From: Pseudomonas prosekii
Lineage (GTDB): Bacteria; Pseudomonadota; Gammaproteobacteria; Pseudomonadales; Pseudomonadaceae
DNA length: 64,000 bases
Assembly: GCF_900105155.1 (NCBI RefSeq)
Contig: NZ_LT629762.1
Location: forward strand, 5,031,501-5,095,500
Direction: 5' to 3'
Position 1 is the stretch's first letter. The number at the start of each line of letters is the position of its first letter. The notes under the pieces were generated by a model. That model was not told where the DNA came from. It ran no database searches and saw only the letters and a list, made by a program, of their open reading frames with translations. This document shows positions 34,391-43,848 of this stretch, one piece after another. The position numbers and the translations under genes are program-made.

Positions 34391-37096
34391 ATGAACCTGA
34401 TCATGCTCAAGGAATTCTTCGCCGGATTCCTGCGTAACCGCCATATAGCCCGGCACTTCCGACGCCTGGCGTTACTGGAAAGCTTCACCGACACCCGCGT
34501 CGGCCGCGACATGCCGCCGACCCTCGCGCACACCCTGTTGAACGCGGCCAACAGCGACGCCGCCCAACTGCTCGAAGCGCTTGGCAGCGGCGACGACGGC
34601 TTAAGCGCGGCCCAGGCCGAAGCGTTGCGCGCTCAATGCGGGCTGAACGAAGTCGAACACGAGCAGCCGCTGCCGGTCTGGGTGCACCTATGGCACTGCT
34701 ACAAAAATCCGTTCAATTTGCTCCTGAGCTTGTTGGCGCTGGTCTCCTGGCTGACCGAAGACCTCAAAGCCGCGGTGGTGATTTTCTCCATGGTGGTGCT
34801 CTCGACGTTGCTGCGATTCTGGCAGGAAGCCAAATCCACTCAGGCCGCCGATGCGCTCAAAGCCATGGTCAGCAACACCGCGACCGTGCTGCGTCAGGGC
34901 GCGCCGCGCAGCGAATTGCCGATCAAGCAGTTGGTCCCGGGCGACCTCATCGTGCTGTCGGCCGGCGACATGATTCCAGCCGATTGCCGGGTGCTCAGCG
35001 CCAAGGACCTGTTTGTCAGTCAGGCGGCGATGACCGGCGAATCAATGCCAGTGGAGAAATTCGCGCACCAACAGAACGGCGCAACGCTCAACCCCTTGGA
35101 CCTCGACACTATCCTGTTCATGGGCACCAACGTGGTGTCCGGCGCAGCCATCGCGGTGATTGTCACCACCGGCAATCGCACCTATTTCGGCGCGTTGGCG
35201 CAGCGCGTCGGCGCCACCGACCGCGCGCCGACGTCGTTCCAGAATGGCGTGAACAAAGTCAGTTGGTTGCTGATCCGTTTCATGTTGGTGATGGCGCCGC
35301 TGGTGTTGTTGATCAACGGTTTCACCAAGGGTGACTGGATGCAGGCCTTGCTGTTCGCGCTGTCGATTGCGGTCGGCCTGACCCCGGAAATGCTGCCGAT
35401 GATCGTCACCTCGACCCTGGCCAAAGGCGCGGTGTTTCTGTCGCGCAAAAAAGTCATCGTCAAACGCCTGGACGCCATCCAGAACTTCGGCGCGATGGAC
35501 GTGTTGTGCACCGACAAGACCGGCACCCTGACTCAGGACAAAATCTGCCTCGCGCGGCATGTCGATGTCTGGGGCGAAGAGTGTGATGAGGTGCTGGAAA
35601 TGGCCTACCTCAACAGTTACTACCAGACCGGCTTGAAAAACCTGCTCGACGTGGCGGTTCTGCAACACGCCGAAGTACAGCGCGAACTGGCGGTGGCGAC
35701 GGCGTTCGCCAAGGTCGATGAAGTGCCGTTCGATTTCACCCGGCGGCGCATGTCGGTGGTGGTCGCCGAACACAATCGGCCGGAGCATTTGCTGGTGTGC
35801 AAAGGCGCGGTGGAAGAAATTCTCGCCGGTTGCACGCGGGTGCGCCATGGTGCTGACGATGAGCCGCTGACGGATGAGGTGCTGGCGCAGATTCGCGCAG
35901 TGACGGCGTCGTTCAACGAAGAAGGTTTGCGCGTGGTCGCGGTCGCCGCGCGGCAGACGCCGAAGGAGCAATCGGTGTACAGCGTCGCCGATGAGCAACA
36001 GATGACCTTGATCGGCTATGTCGCGTTTCTCGATCCGCCCAAGGAAAGCACCGCGCCAGCCCTGCGTGCGCTGGCCGAACACGGCATCGCGGTGAAGGTG
36101 CTGACGGGCGATAACGAACTGGTCACGGCGAAGATCTGTCGTGAAGTCGGGCTCGAACAGCAAGGTTTGCTGCTGGGCCGCGACGTCGAAGGCATGAGCG
36201 ACGCCGAACTGGCGATTGCCGTGGAGCGCACCAACGTCTTCGCCAAACTGACGCCCGCGCACAAGGAGCGCATCGTCCGTTTGCTCAAGGGCAACGGTCA
36301 CGTCGTCGGTTTCATGGGCGACGGCATCAACGATGCGCCGGCGCTGCGGGCGGCTGACATTGGCATTTCGGTGGACAGCGCGGTGGATATCGCCAAGGAA
36401 GCGGCGGACATCATCCTTCTGGAAAAGAGCCTGATGGTGCTCGAGGAGGGCGTGCTTGAGGGACGGCGGACCTTCGCCAACATGCTCAAGTACATCAAAA
36501 TGACCGCCAGTTCGAACTTCGGCAACGTGTTCTCGGTGCTGGTCGCCAGTGCCTTTATCCCGTTCCTGCCGATGCTGCCGATGCACCTGCTGGTGCAGAA
36601 CCTGCTGTATGACATTTCGCAGATCGCCATTCCGTTCGATAACGTCGATGACGAGATGCTGAAACAACCGCAACGCTGGCAGCCGGCGGATGTCGGGCGC
36701 TTCATGCTGTTTTTCGGGCCGATCAGTTCGATCTTCGACATCAGCACCTTTGCGCTGATGTGGTACGTGTTCGACGCCAACAGCGCGCAGCACCAGACCT
36801 TGTTTCAATCCGGCTGGTTTGTCGTCGGGTTGCTGACCCAGACGTTGATCGTGCACATGATTCGCACGCCGAAGATCCCGTTCCTGCAAAGCCGTGCGGC
36901 GATGCCGTTGCTGGTGATGACCGCAATCATCATGGCGTTCGGGATTTTCCTGCCGATGGGGCCGCTGGCGCATTACTTCAAACTGCAGGCACTGCCGCCG
37001 CTGTACTTCGTGTTTCTGCCGCTGATATTGCTCGCCTACATGGCCCTGACGCAGGCCGTCAAAGGCTTCTACATCCGCCGGTTCGGCTGGCAATAG
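34391..37096 (+). CDS. mgtA: P-type Mg2+-importing ATPase
   Basis: A 901-aa P3B-type ATPase importing Mg2+. Features: N-terminal cytoplasmic region rich in basic residues (FLRNRHIARHFRRLALL), actuator motif MTGESMPVE, phosphorylation site CTDKTGTLT near residue 377, hinge motif GDGINDAPALRAADIGI, and about ten membrane helices including PEMLPMIVTSTLAKGA after the TM4 region. Length fits MgtA/MgtB. Not linked functionally to the pyoverdine genes. Long leader suggests post-initiation regulation. Confidence 0.95.
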   Translation: MNLIMLKEFFAGFLRNRHIARHFRRLALLESFTDTRVGRDMPPTLAHTLLNAANSDAAQLLEALGSGDDGLSAAQAEALRAQCGLNEVEHEQPLPVWVHLWHCYKNPFNLLLSLLALVSWLTEDLKAAVVIFSMVVLSTLLRFWQEAKSTQAADALKAMVSNTATVLRQGAPRSELPIKQLVPGDLIVLSAGDMIPADCRVLSAKDLFVSQAAMTGESMPVEKFAHQQNGATLNPLDLDTILFMGTNVVSGAAIAVIVTTGNRTYFGALAQRVGATDRAPTSFQNGVNKVSWLLIRFMLVMAPLVLLINGFTKGDWMQALLFALSIAVGLTPEMLPMIVTSTLAKGAVFLSRKKVIVKRLDAIQNFGAMDVLCTDKTGTLTQDKICLARHVDVWGEECDEVLEMAYLNSYYQTGLKNLLDVAVLQHAEVQRELAVATAFAKVDEVPFDFTRRRMSVVVAEHNRPEHLLVCKGAVEEILAGCTRVRHGADDEPLTDEVLAQIRAVTASFNEEGLRVVAVAARQTPKEQSVYSVADEQQMTLIGYVAFLDPPKESTAPALRALAEHGIAVKVLTGDNELVTAKICREVGLEQQGLLLGRDVEGMSDAELAIAVERTNVFAKLTPAHKERIVRLLKGNGHVVGFMGDGINDAPALRAADIGISVDSAVDIAKEAADIILLEKSLMVLEEGVLEGRRTFANMLKYIKMTASSNFGNVFSVLVASAFIPFLPMLPMHLLVQNLLYDISQIAIPFDNVDDEMLKQPQRWQPADVGRFMLFFGPISSIFDISTFALMWYVFDANSAQHQTLFQSGWFVVGLLTQTLIVHMIRTPKIPFLQSRAAMPLLVMTAIIMAFGIFLPMGPLAHYFKLQALPPLYFVFLPLILLAYMALTQAVKGFYIRRFGWQ

Positions 37097-37259
37097 GCGC
37101 GGAATGCCGCCGGGGACGCTCCGCGTTGCGCTGTGCAGGTAACGCAGGGCGTCACGATCTGAAGTGAGACGGCAATTTTAGGAAAAGTCCTACAGAACAA
37201 GCGCCAAGTGTTCCGTAGCCTTGCCTCCTCACGAAATTGCCACCTCCCTGAGGCCAACG

Positions 37260-37718
37260 ATGCCGAACAAAGCCTTAAGAATCCTGATTGCCGACGAGCA
37301 ACATTTTCATCGGATGAAAATCGAGCGGCTGTTCAATGCGCTGGGCTATTACCGCGTGGCCCCGGTGCAAAGCCTGGAGGAAATGCTGACGGTGGTCGAA
37401 TACGGCTGCGAGCCGTTCGATCTGGTGGTCATCAATGCCTCAATGGCCGGCGAAACGTTGGGCCTGCACGGGTTTCTCCTCGACAACCCGCAGGTTCGTC
37501 ATGCGCTGGTCTACAACGCCCAGGCACGGCGCTCGCCAATGCCTGTCGCGGGGCAGGGGAAAGTCCAGGTCAGTCACGCAGTCCTGCCTGATCAGGTCGG
37601 CATTCTGCGGTTAATGGCGGCCATCGATCCGCCGTGCAAAGACGCTGATCAACCCTGGCTCACCGAACTGTACAAATCCCAAATGCGCCTTGCCGTTCGT
37701 CGGAACTGTCAGTTCTGA
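37260..37718 (+). CDS. Orphan receiver-domain protein lacking the phosphoacceptor Asp
   Basis: A 152-aa protein that is only a CheY-like receiver (KALRILIADEQHFHRMKIER, residues 4-120). At the position where the phosphorylatable Asp is expected the sequence reads VVINAS, with Asn59. The acidic pocket (ADEQ) is kept. ATG at 37260 follows GAGG; a longer frame from 37221 lacks a site. It precedes a BvgA/BvgS-like pair and may be a phosphorylation-independent partner or competitor in that relay. Function not known. Confidence 0.8.
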   Translation: MPNKALRILIADEQHFHRMKIERLFNALGYYRVAPVQSLEEMLTVVEYGCEPFDLVVINASMAGETLGLHGFLLDNPQVRHALVYNAQARRSPMPVAGQGKVQVSHAVLPDQVGILRLMAAIDPPCKDADQPWLTELYKSQMRLAVRRNCQF

Positions 37719-37827
37719 CAGGTAGTTTTGCTTTTTCACCCATGCAAAAGTCATCGCGCAGTCATTGCGTCTGGCCGGGCCTGTCCCGGAATCCGCGTTG
37801 GGCAATTGTCACGTCTAGGGAGTTGCC

Positions 37828-38448
37828 ATGAGGTCTGCACTGATTGTGGACGATCATCCGGTTGTACGGGCCGCAGTCAAAATCGTGCTTGAGCAGGAAG
37901 GTTTCAAGAAAATCCATGAGGCTTCCAGCGGTAACGAAGTCATGTCGTTGCTGCGTGAACATTCGCCTGATCTGTTGGTGCTCGACCTGGTCATGCCGTC
38001 GCTCGATGGCCTGGATGTGCTGGAACGGATCAAGACCGGCGAGCTGTCGTGTCGGGTGCTGACGTTTTCATCGCTGGACCCGCAGCACTTTCAGGAGCGC
38101 TGCATGCGCGCCGGCGCGTTGGCCTATGTGTCGAAAACCAACGACCTCAGCCAATTGCACAAAGCGGTGCAGGCAGTCATGGCCGGCTACACCTATTTCG
38201 CCCGATTACCGTCGGCATCGTTGAACAATGTGCAGCACAGCGAGGCGTATATGATCGATTCACTTTCCAATCGCGAACTGACGATCTGTCAGCACCTGGC
38301 GCGCGGGCTGAGCAACAAGGCGATTGCCGAGGTGATGCACTTGAGCCACAAGACCGTCAGCACGTACAAGACGCGGCTGATCGACAAACTTCGGGTGAGC
38401 TCGGCAGTGCACCTTCGCGAATTTGCCAAACGCAATCACCTGATCTGA
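37828..38448 (+). CDS. NarL/FixJ-family response regulator, BvgA-like
   Basis: A 206-aa regulator: receiver (ALIVDDHPVVRAAVKIVLEQ) with phosphoacceptor Asp53 in VLDLVMPSLDG, switch lysine in YVSKTND, and LuxR-type HTH (SNRELTICQHLARGLSNKAI, HLSHKTVSTYKTRLIDKL). Start ATG after TAGGGAG. Its stop abuts the ATG of the hybrid kinase (TGAATG), so the two are co-translated and form a phosphorelay pair. Target genes cannot be read from the sequence. Confidence 0.92.
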   Translation: MRSALIVDDHPVVRAAVKIVLEQEGFKKIHEASSGNEVMSLLREHSPDLLVLDLVMPSLDGLDVLERIKTGELSCRVLTFSSLDPQHFQERCMRAGALAYVSKTNDLSQLHKAVQAVMAGYTYFARLPSASLNNVQHSEAYMIDSLSNRELTICQHLARGLSNKAIAEVMHLSHKTVSTYKTRLIDKLRVSSAVHLREFAKRNHLI

Positions 38449-41400
38449 ATGTCCCAGAATCTGCGCATTGGTGTGTTCCTGTGCATGTTCCTGCTCGTGC
38501 TCCTGCTCCATAGCGGGGTTCAGGCATCGGAGCAAATTTTCGAACAGCCGAAAATCCAGCACGTACTCGGGCGTTCGACCGTCGACGGTTACCAGGTGCA
38601 ACTGAGCGAAGCCGAGTGGCAATGGCTGCGCAATAAACGGGTGCTGCGACTGGGCGTGTCGGGGCCGGACTACCCGCCGTTCGAGGTCACGCGCAATCCC
38701 GATCAACTCGAGGGTATTACTGCCGATTACGCCGATCTGCTCGGGCAGTTGCTTCACGTAAAGATCCAGGTTCGGCGTTACGCCAATCGTCAGGCGGCCA
38801 TGCAGGCGCTCAAGCACGATGAGCTGGACCTGCTCGGCACCTCGAACAATTTCGAGGCCGCTGACCGCCAATTGACCCGTTCGCGCGCCTACGCCGAAGA
38901 TCAGCCGATGCTGGTGACGCGGCTCGACGAGCGCTTGCCCGACGACCTTGTCGGCAAACGCCTCGCGATGGTCGATGACTATCTGCCGATGTCGAGTGTC
39001 ACGGCGTTGTATCCCAAGGCGAGCGTGCACCTTTATCCTTCGACGCTCGAAGCGCTCGGTGCCGTCGCGTTCGGCCAGGATGACGTCTACCTCGGAGACC
39101 TCATCAGCGCCAAATACCTGATCAACAATAACTACCTGAACAACGTGAATCTGGCCGGGCCTTCCGCTCTGGAGGCCAACCCGTTCGGCTTCGCGCTGGC
39201 CCGCAGCAATGCGCGGTTGACGGCGATTGTCGACCGCGCGCTGGCGGCGATTCCGCCGGATCAGCGCACGGCCATCGAGCAGCGCTGGAGTGCCGGCCGG
39301 GTCAGCCATTCCGGTCAGCAAAGTGTGCAATTGAGCGCCAGCGAACAGCGCTGGCTGGCTGAGCATCCGATACTCACCGTCGGCGCCATCGAAGACTTTG
39401 CACCGCTGACATTTTTTGACGCCCAGGGCCGTTTCAGCGGTCTGACTGCGCAGTTGCTGACGCTGATCAGCCAGCGCAGCGGCCTGAACTTCAAAGTGCT
39501 GCGCGGCAATTCTCTGGACCGGCAAGTCGAGCAACTCAAGGCCGGCGAAATCGACCTGCTGCCGGTGATCACGCCGAGCGTCGAACGCGAGGCCGAGTTG
39601 CGCTTCACCCGCGCGTATCTGAAAAATCCGTTTGTACTGGTCAGTGCCACGGCGCCCGGCAGCCCGCAAACCCTCGACGATCTGGCGGGCAAACGCGTGG
39701 CGATTTACCGTGGCCACCCGTTGTCCGGGTTTATTCAAAATCGCGTCCCGGGCGTGCGTCTGATTGAAGCGCAAAGCCCGGCGCAAGGCATGGAATGGGT
39801 GCTCAAGGGGCAGGCGGATGTGGCGGTCAGTTCGTTGATCGTCGCGCGTTACCTGATCGCCCGGCAGTATCGCGAACGGCTGCACATCCGCAGCACCGTG
39901 GGCGACGAACCGGCGCACATCGCCCTCGCTACCGATCGCGGCGCACTGGAATTGCGCTCGATCCTGAACAAGGCGTTGCTGAGTATCTCGCCTCAGGAAA
40001 TGAACGAACTGGTCGCGCGCTGGAGCAGCGATCTGGCGGTGGATGACAGTTATTGGTTGCGTCATCGCCAAGCGATTTTGCAGGGCTTCGCTGTCGCCGG
40101 TGCCTTGCTGTTATTGGCGGTGATCTGGATCGCCCGCCAGCGTCGACAACTGCGTCAGCGCCAGCAATGGTTGCAGCAATTGCACGACGCCAAGCAAGTC
40201 GCGGACGACGCCAACCGCGCGAAAACCACGTTTCTTGCGACCATGAGCCATGAAATCCGCACGCCGATGAATGCTTTGATTGGCATGCTCGAACTGGCGC
40301 TGAAACGCGCGGAGGAGGGCGTTACCGATCGTCTGGCGATTGAAGTGGCGTCCAGTTCGGCGCAGCAATTGCTGTTGCTGATCGGCGATATTCTCGACAT
40401 CGCGCGCATCGAATCCGGGCATCTGTCGCTGACCCCGGAACGCGCCAACCTGCACGAACTGGCGCAATCGGTGTGTCGCGTATTTGAGGGCCTGGCCCGC
40501 CAGCAAGAGCTGGAGTGGCGGGTTGATCTGGATGCTCACAGCGACTGCGATGTACTGGTCGACCCGCTGCGTTTCAAGCAAGTGCTGTCGAATCTGTTGA
40601 ACAACGCCCTGAAGTTCACTCGCAAAGGTGAGGTCAGCCTGACCCTGCGCGTCAAGCCTGGGCCGTTCAACCATCTGGCGGTGACGGTGAGCATTGCCGA
40701 CAGCGGCATTGGTATCAGCGCGGTCGATCAGCAGCGCCTGTTCAGCCCGTTCGTGCAGGCCGGCAACAGTGCGCAATCGGCGCGCCACGGCTCGGGGCTG
40801 GGCCTGGTAATCAGTCGTTCTTTATGCGAAATGATGGGCGGTCGCTTGCAGTTGCACAGTGAGCTCGGCGTCGGCACTACGGTCGAAGTCAGCGTGGATT
40901 TGCCGACCTTGCTGCCGCAGCTGTCCAGCGATGTGCAGACCGTGGAATCGCCGGTATTCAGCCGTTCACTGGCGATTCTGGTGGTCGACGATTACCCGCC
41001 GAATCGGCTGTTGCTGGCGCGCCAGTTGAGCTATCTGGGGCATCGGGTGCTCGAGGCCGAGGACGGCGAGCAGGGTTTGCAGGAGTGGCGCAAGCAACCG
41101 CTCGACGTGCTGATCACCGACTGCCACATGCCGGCGCTCAGCGGTTATGAACTGGCAATGGCAATCCGCGATGAAGAACAAGCGCAGGGCTTGCCGCCGA
41201 CGCTGATTCTGGGGTTTACCGCGAATGCGCAACCCGAGGAAAAGCTTCGTTGCCTGGAGGCGGGAATGGACGATTGCCTGTTCAAACCGATTCGCCTGGC
41301 GGATTTGAGCGCGTGGCTGGCGGCACGGTTTGCTGATGACGTTGCTGAGGAACAAGGCTTGATCGGCGAGGAATCAGCGTTCGATTTGAGCGGGCTGGAA

Positions 41401-41694
41401 CGCTACGTCGGCAGCGATCGCACGTTGATCAATCAGTTGCGGCGTGATCTGGCGATCAGCAATCGCGAGGACCGCGAACGTTTGCTGCGGGCGCATGCCG
41501 CGGACAACCGTGCGGAGCTTGAAGATTTGGCGCACCGCATCAAGGGCGGTGCGCGGATGGTTAAGGCGCAACGGCTGATCGACGGTTGCGAGCTGCTGGA
41601 GCAGGCCTGCGCGCAAGGACGCGCGGCGCTGATCGATGACGCGGTCGAGCATCTGCAGCAGAGCATGACGCGTCTCGATCAGAGCCTCGGTTAG
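38449..41694 (+). CDS. BvgS/EvgS-type hybrid histidine kinase
   Basis: A 1081-aa unorthodox kinase. Signal segment 1-26; two periplasmic SBP_bac_3 (venus-flytrap) domains at about 55-285 and 300-530; membrane helix near 543-563 (GFAVAGALLLLAVIWIA); a short coiled linker with no clear PAS domain; HisKA with His601 in SHEIRTPMNALIG; HATPase with NNALKFT, DSGIGI and GSGLGLVIS; receiver with Asp891 in LITDCHMPALSG; C-terminal HPt with His1029 in AHRIKGGARM. This gives the full His-Asp-His relay to the adjacent BvgA-like regulator. Ligand unknown. Its end is 9 bp from the convergent dkgB. Confidence 0.94.
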   Translation: MSQNLRIGVFLCMFLLVLLLHSGVQASEQIFEQPKIQHVLGRSTVDGYQVQLSEAEWQWLRNKRVLRLGVSGPDYPPFEVTRNPDQLEGITADYADLLGQLLHVKIQVRRYANRQAAMQALKHDELDLLGTSNNFEAADRQLTRSRAYAEDQPMLVTRLDERLPDDLVGKRLAMVDDYLPMSSVTALYPKASVHLYPSTLEALGAVAFGQDDVYLGDLISAKYLINNNYLNNVNLAGPSALEANPFGFALARSNARLTAIVDRALAAIPPDQRTAIEQRWSAGRVSHSGQQSVQLSASEQRWLAEHPILTVGAIEDFAPLTFFDAQGRFSGLTAQLLTLISQRSGLNFKVLRGNSLDRQVEQLKAGEIDLLPVITPSVEREAELRFTRAYLKNPFVLVSATAPGSPQTLDDLAGKRVAIYRGHPLSGFIQNRVPGVRLIEAQSPAQGMEWVLKGQADVAVSSLIVARYLIARQYRERLHIRSTVGDEPAHIALATDRGALELRSILNKALLSISPQEMNELVARWSSDLAVDDSYWLRHRQAILQGFAVAGALLLLAVIWIARQRRQLRQRQQWLQQLHDAKQVADDANRAKTTFLATMSHEIRTPMNALIGMLELALKRAEEGVTDRLAIEVASSSAQQLLLLIGDILDIARIESGHLSLTPERANLHELAQSVCRVFEGLARQQELEWRVDLDAHSDCDVLVDPLRFKQVLSNLLNNALKFTRKGEVSLTLRVKPGPFNHLAVTVSIADSGIGISAVDQQRLFSPFVQAGNSAQSARHGSGLGLVISRSLCEMMGGRLQLHSELGVGTTVEVSVDLPTLLPQLSSDVQTVESPVFSRSLAILVVDDYPPNRLLLARQLSYLGHRVLEAEDGEQGLQEWRKQPLDVLITDCHMPALSGYELAMAIRDEEQAQGLPPTLILGFTANAQPEEKLRCLEAGMDDCLFKPIRLADLSAWLAARFADDVAEEQGLIGEESAFDLSGLERYVGSDRTLINQLRRDLAISNREDRERLLRAHAADNRAELEDLAHRIKGGARMVKAQRLIDGCELLEQACAQGRAALIDDAVEHLQQSMTRLDQSLG

Positions 41695-41703
41695 CGCTGG
41701 CGA

Positions 41704-42507
41704 TCAGTCCCAGTGCGGTGCGATGCCTTTTGGGCTGGTCAAGCGATGGCCGCGCTCCAGACCGGCGATCAGCGCCATGTCGGCGTCGCTCAAGGTCAAT
41801 TCGCAGGCCTTGAGGTTGCTTTGCAGGTTGGCGCGTTTGGTCGAGGACGGAATCACCGCATAACCCGCTTGCATGGCCCAGGCCAGCGTGACTTGCGCCG
41901 GGGTGGCGTGCAGGCGTTTGGCGATCTGCTGGATCACCGGGTCCTTCAGCACTTCGCCATAAGCCAAGGTCATGTACGAGGTGATCTGAATGCCCTGGCT
42001 CTGGGCAAATTCCACCACTGTGCGGTTCTGCAGGTACGGGTGCAGCTCGATCTGATTGGTCGCGATGTTTTCGGCGCCGACCACGGCAATCGCCTGTTTC
42101 ATCAGGTCGACGGTGAAGTTGGACACGCCGATCTGGCGGGTCAGACCGAGGTTTTTCGCTTCAAGCAGGGCGCTCATGAATTCTTCGACCGGCACCTGGT
42201 CTTCCGGCGATGGCCAGTGAATCAGCGTCAGGTCGAGGTAGTCGGTCTGCAACTTCTGCAGGCTTTCCTTGAGGCTGTCGATCAAGCGATCCTTGGCGAA
42301 GTTGGCGACCCAGATCTTGCTGGTGATGAACAGCTCTTCACGGGCGATGCCGCTGGCGGCAATGGCTTGGCCGACGTCGGCTTCGTTGTCGTAGATTTGC
42401 GCGGTATCGATGACGCGGTAGCCCAATTCAAGACCTGTGCTGACGGAATCGATGACCACCTGACCTTGCAGGCGAAACGTACCAAGACCGAATGCGGGAA
42501 TAGACAT
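41704..42507 (-). CDS. dkgB: Aldo-keto reductase, 2,5-diketo-D-gluconate reductase B type
   Basis: A 267-aa NADPH-dependent aldo-keto reductase. TIM-barrel motifs: [18 protein letters not shown] (catalytic Asp and Tyr), FITSKIW (Lys), LTLIHWPSP (His), and cofactor end [16 protein letters not shown]. The ATG at 42505-42507 follows TGGAGTC and gives the exact length of DkgB; upstream in-frame starts lack a site. Confidence 0.9.
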   Translation of the reverse strand: MSIPAFGLGTFRLQGQVVIDSVSTGLELGYRVIDTAQIYDNEADVGQAIAASGIAREELFITSKIWVANFAKDRLIDSLKESLQKLQTDYLDLTLIHWPSPEDQVPVEEFMSALLEAKNLGLTRQIGVSNFTVDLMKQAIAVVGAENIATNQIELHPYLQNRTVVEFAQSQGIQITSYMTLAYGEVLKDPVIQQIAKRLHATPAQVTLAWAMQAGYAVIPSSTKRANLQSNLKACELTLSDADMALIAGLERGHRLTSPKGIAPHWD

Positions 42508-42624
42508 CAATGACTCCAGGGTTGCAGTGGGAATGCCACGAGTATCCGCGCTCGTATCCATGAGAAAAACCGCCGGTGGGACAAAGCACTGTTTACTGAA
42601 AGTCATGAATGGCCTTCAAACGCG

Positions 42625-42652
42625 TAGGAGCGAGGCTTGCCCGCGAAGACAA
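42625..42652. repeat. Single REP half-site between dkgB and pirin
   Basis: GTAGGAGCGAGGCTTGCCCG, one unpaired copy of the REP palindrome found in arrays elsewhere in the window. Confidence 0.7.
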
Positions 42653-42779
42653 TTTCACTCCGTGCCCCAATGCATCGTCCCACTGATAGAACGCTGTGGT
42701 GGGTTATTACCGTCTAGCGCACCAATGCCTGCAGATTTAAGCTGGGTTCATTGCGTCACCCACCTTTTTCGGAGGCACG

Positions 42780-43646
42780 ATGAAAAACCTCATCGGTATC
42801 TACACCAGTCCACGCGCCCATTGGGTCGGCGATGGTTTTCCCGTTCGCACGCTGTTTTCCTACGACACCATGGGCCAACACATCAGCCCGTTCCTGCTGC
42901 TCGATCACGCCGGTCCCGCGCAATTCACCCCGACCCGCGAACGGCGCGGCGTCGGCCAGCACCCGCATCGCGGCTTTGAAACCGTAACCATCGTCTACGA
43001 CGGCGAAGTCGAGCACCTCGACTCCAGCGGCGGTGGCGGCAAAATAGGTCCCGGCGACGTGCAATGGATGACCGCCGCGTCAGGCATCATCCACGAGGAA
43101 TTTCATTCCGAAGCCTTCGCCGAACGCGGCGGCAACATGGAAATGGTCCAACTGTGGGTCAACCTGCCGGCCAAGGACAAAATGGCCGACGCCGGTTACC
43201 AGACCATTCTTGACCGCGACATTCCGAACATCCCGCTCCAGGATCAGGCCGGCAGCCTGCGTCTGATCGCCGGTGAGTTCGATGGGCAAACCGGGCCGTC
43301 GCGCACCTTTACTCCGATCGATGTCTGGGACCTTCGCCTGAATGCCGGCAAGTTGCTGACCCTCGATTTGCACGAAGGGCGCAACACCGCGCTGGTGGTG
43401 CTGCGCGGCACGGTGCAGATCAATGGCGGCGAACTGGCGCGCGAAGGGCAATTGGCGTTGTTCGAGCGCGACGGCCAGCAACTGAGCCTGGAAGCGAACA
43501 ACGACGCGGTGGTGTTGCTGCTCAGCGGCGAGCCGATTGACGAGCCGATTGTCGGTCACGGGCCGTTCGTGATGAACAGCGAAGCGGAAATCCACCAGGC
43601 GTTCGCCGATTTCCATTCCGGCCGATTCGGCCGTATGAGCCACTAA
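42780..43646 (+). CDS. Pirin-family protein
   Basis: A 288-aa bicupin of the pirin family. The metal-site motif HPHRGFETVTIVYDGEVEHL and ASGIIHEEFH fit pirins, some of which act as quercetin dioxygenases. The ATG has a near-perfect ribosome-binding site (GGAGGCACG). Substrate not predictable. Flanked downstream by a REPIN. Confidence 0.9.
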   Translation: MKNLIGIYTSPRAHWVGDGFPVRTLFSYDTMGQHISPFLLLDHAGPAQFTPTRERRGVGQHPHRGFETVTIVYDGEVEHLDSSGGGGKIGPGDVQWMTAASGIIHEEFHSEAFAERGGNMEMVQLWVNLPAKDKMADAGYQTILDRDIPNIPLQDQAGSLRLIAGEFDGQTGPSRTFTPIDVWDLRLNAGKLLTLDLHEGRNTALVVLRGTVQINGGELAREGQLALFERDGQQLSLEANNDAVVLLLSGEPIDEPIVGHGPFVMNSEAEIHQAFADFHSGRFGRMSH

Positions 43647-43667
43647 ACCCGGCCACCCGCAAAATCC

Positions 43668-43760
43668 CCTGTGGGAGCAAGCTCGCTCGCGATAGCGGTC
43701 TGACATTCACTGCAGAGGTGTCTGTCCTACCCTCATCGCGAGCAAGCTCACTCCCACAGT
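43668..43760. repeat. REPIN after the pirin gene
   Basis: CTGTGGGAGCAAGCTCGCTC (from 43669) and inverted GCGAGCAAGCTCACTCCCAC close a 93-bp unit in the gap before the MscS gene. Confidence 0.85.
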
Positions 43761-43848
43761 GGCCAGGGTTGTTCTCAGGTAATCAAATCCTCCTACACTG
43801 TGCGCAATGTGCGATCTTCGCGTCATTGGCCTTTGCTGGAGTTGCTTG

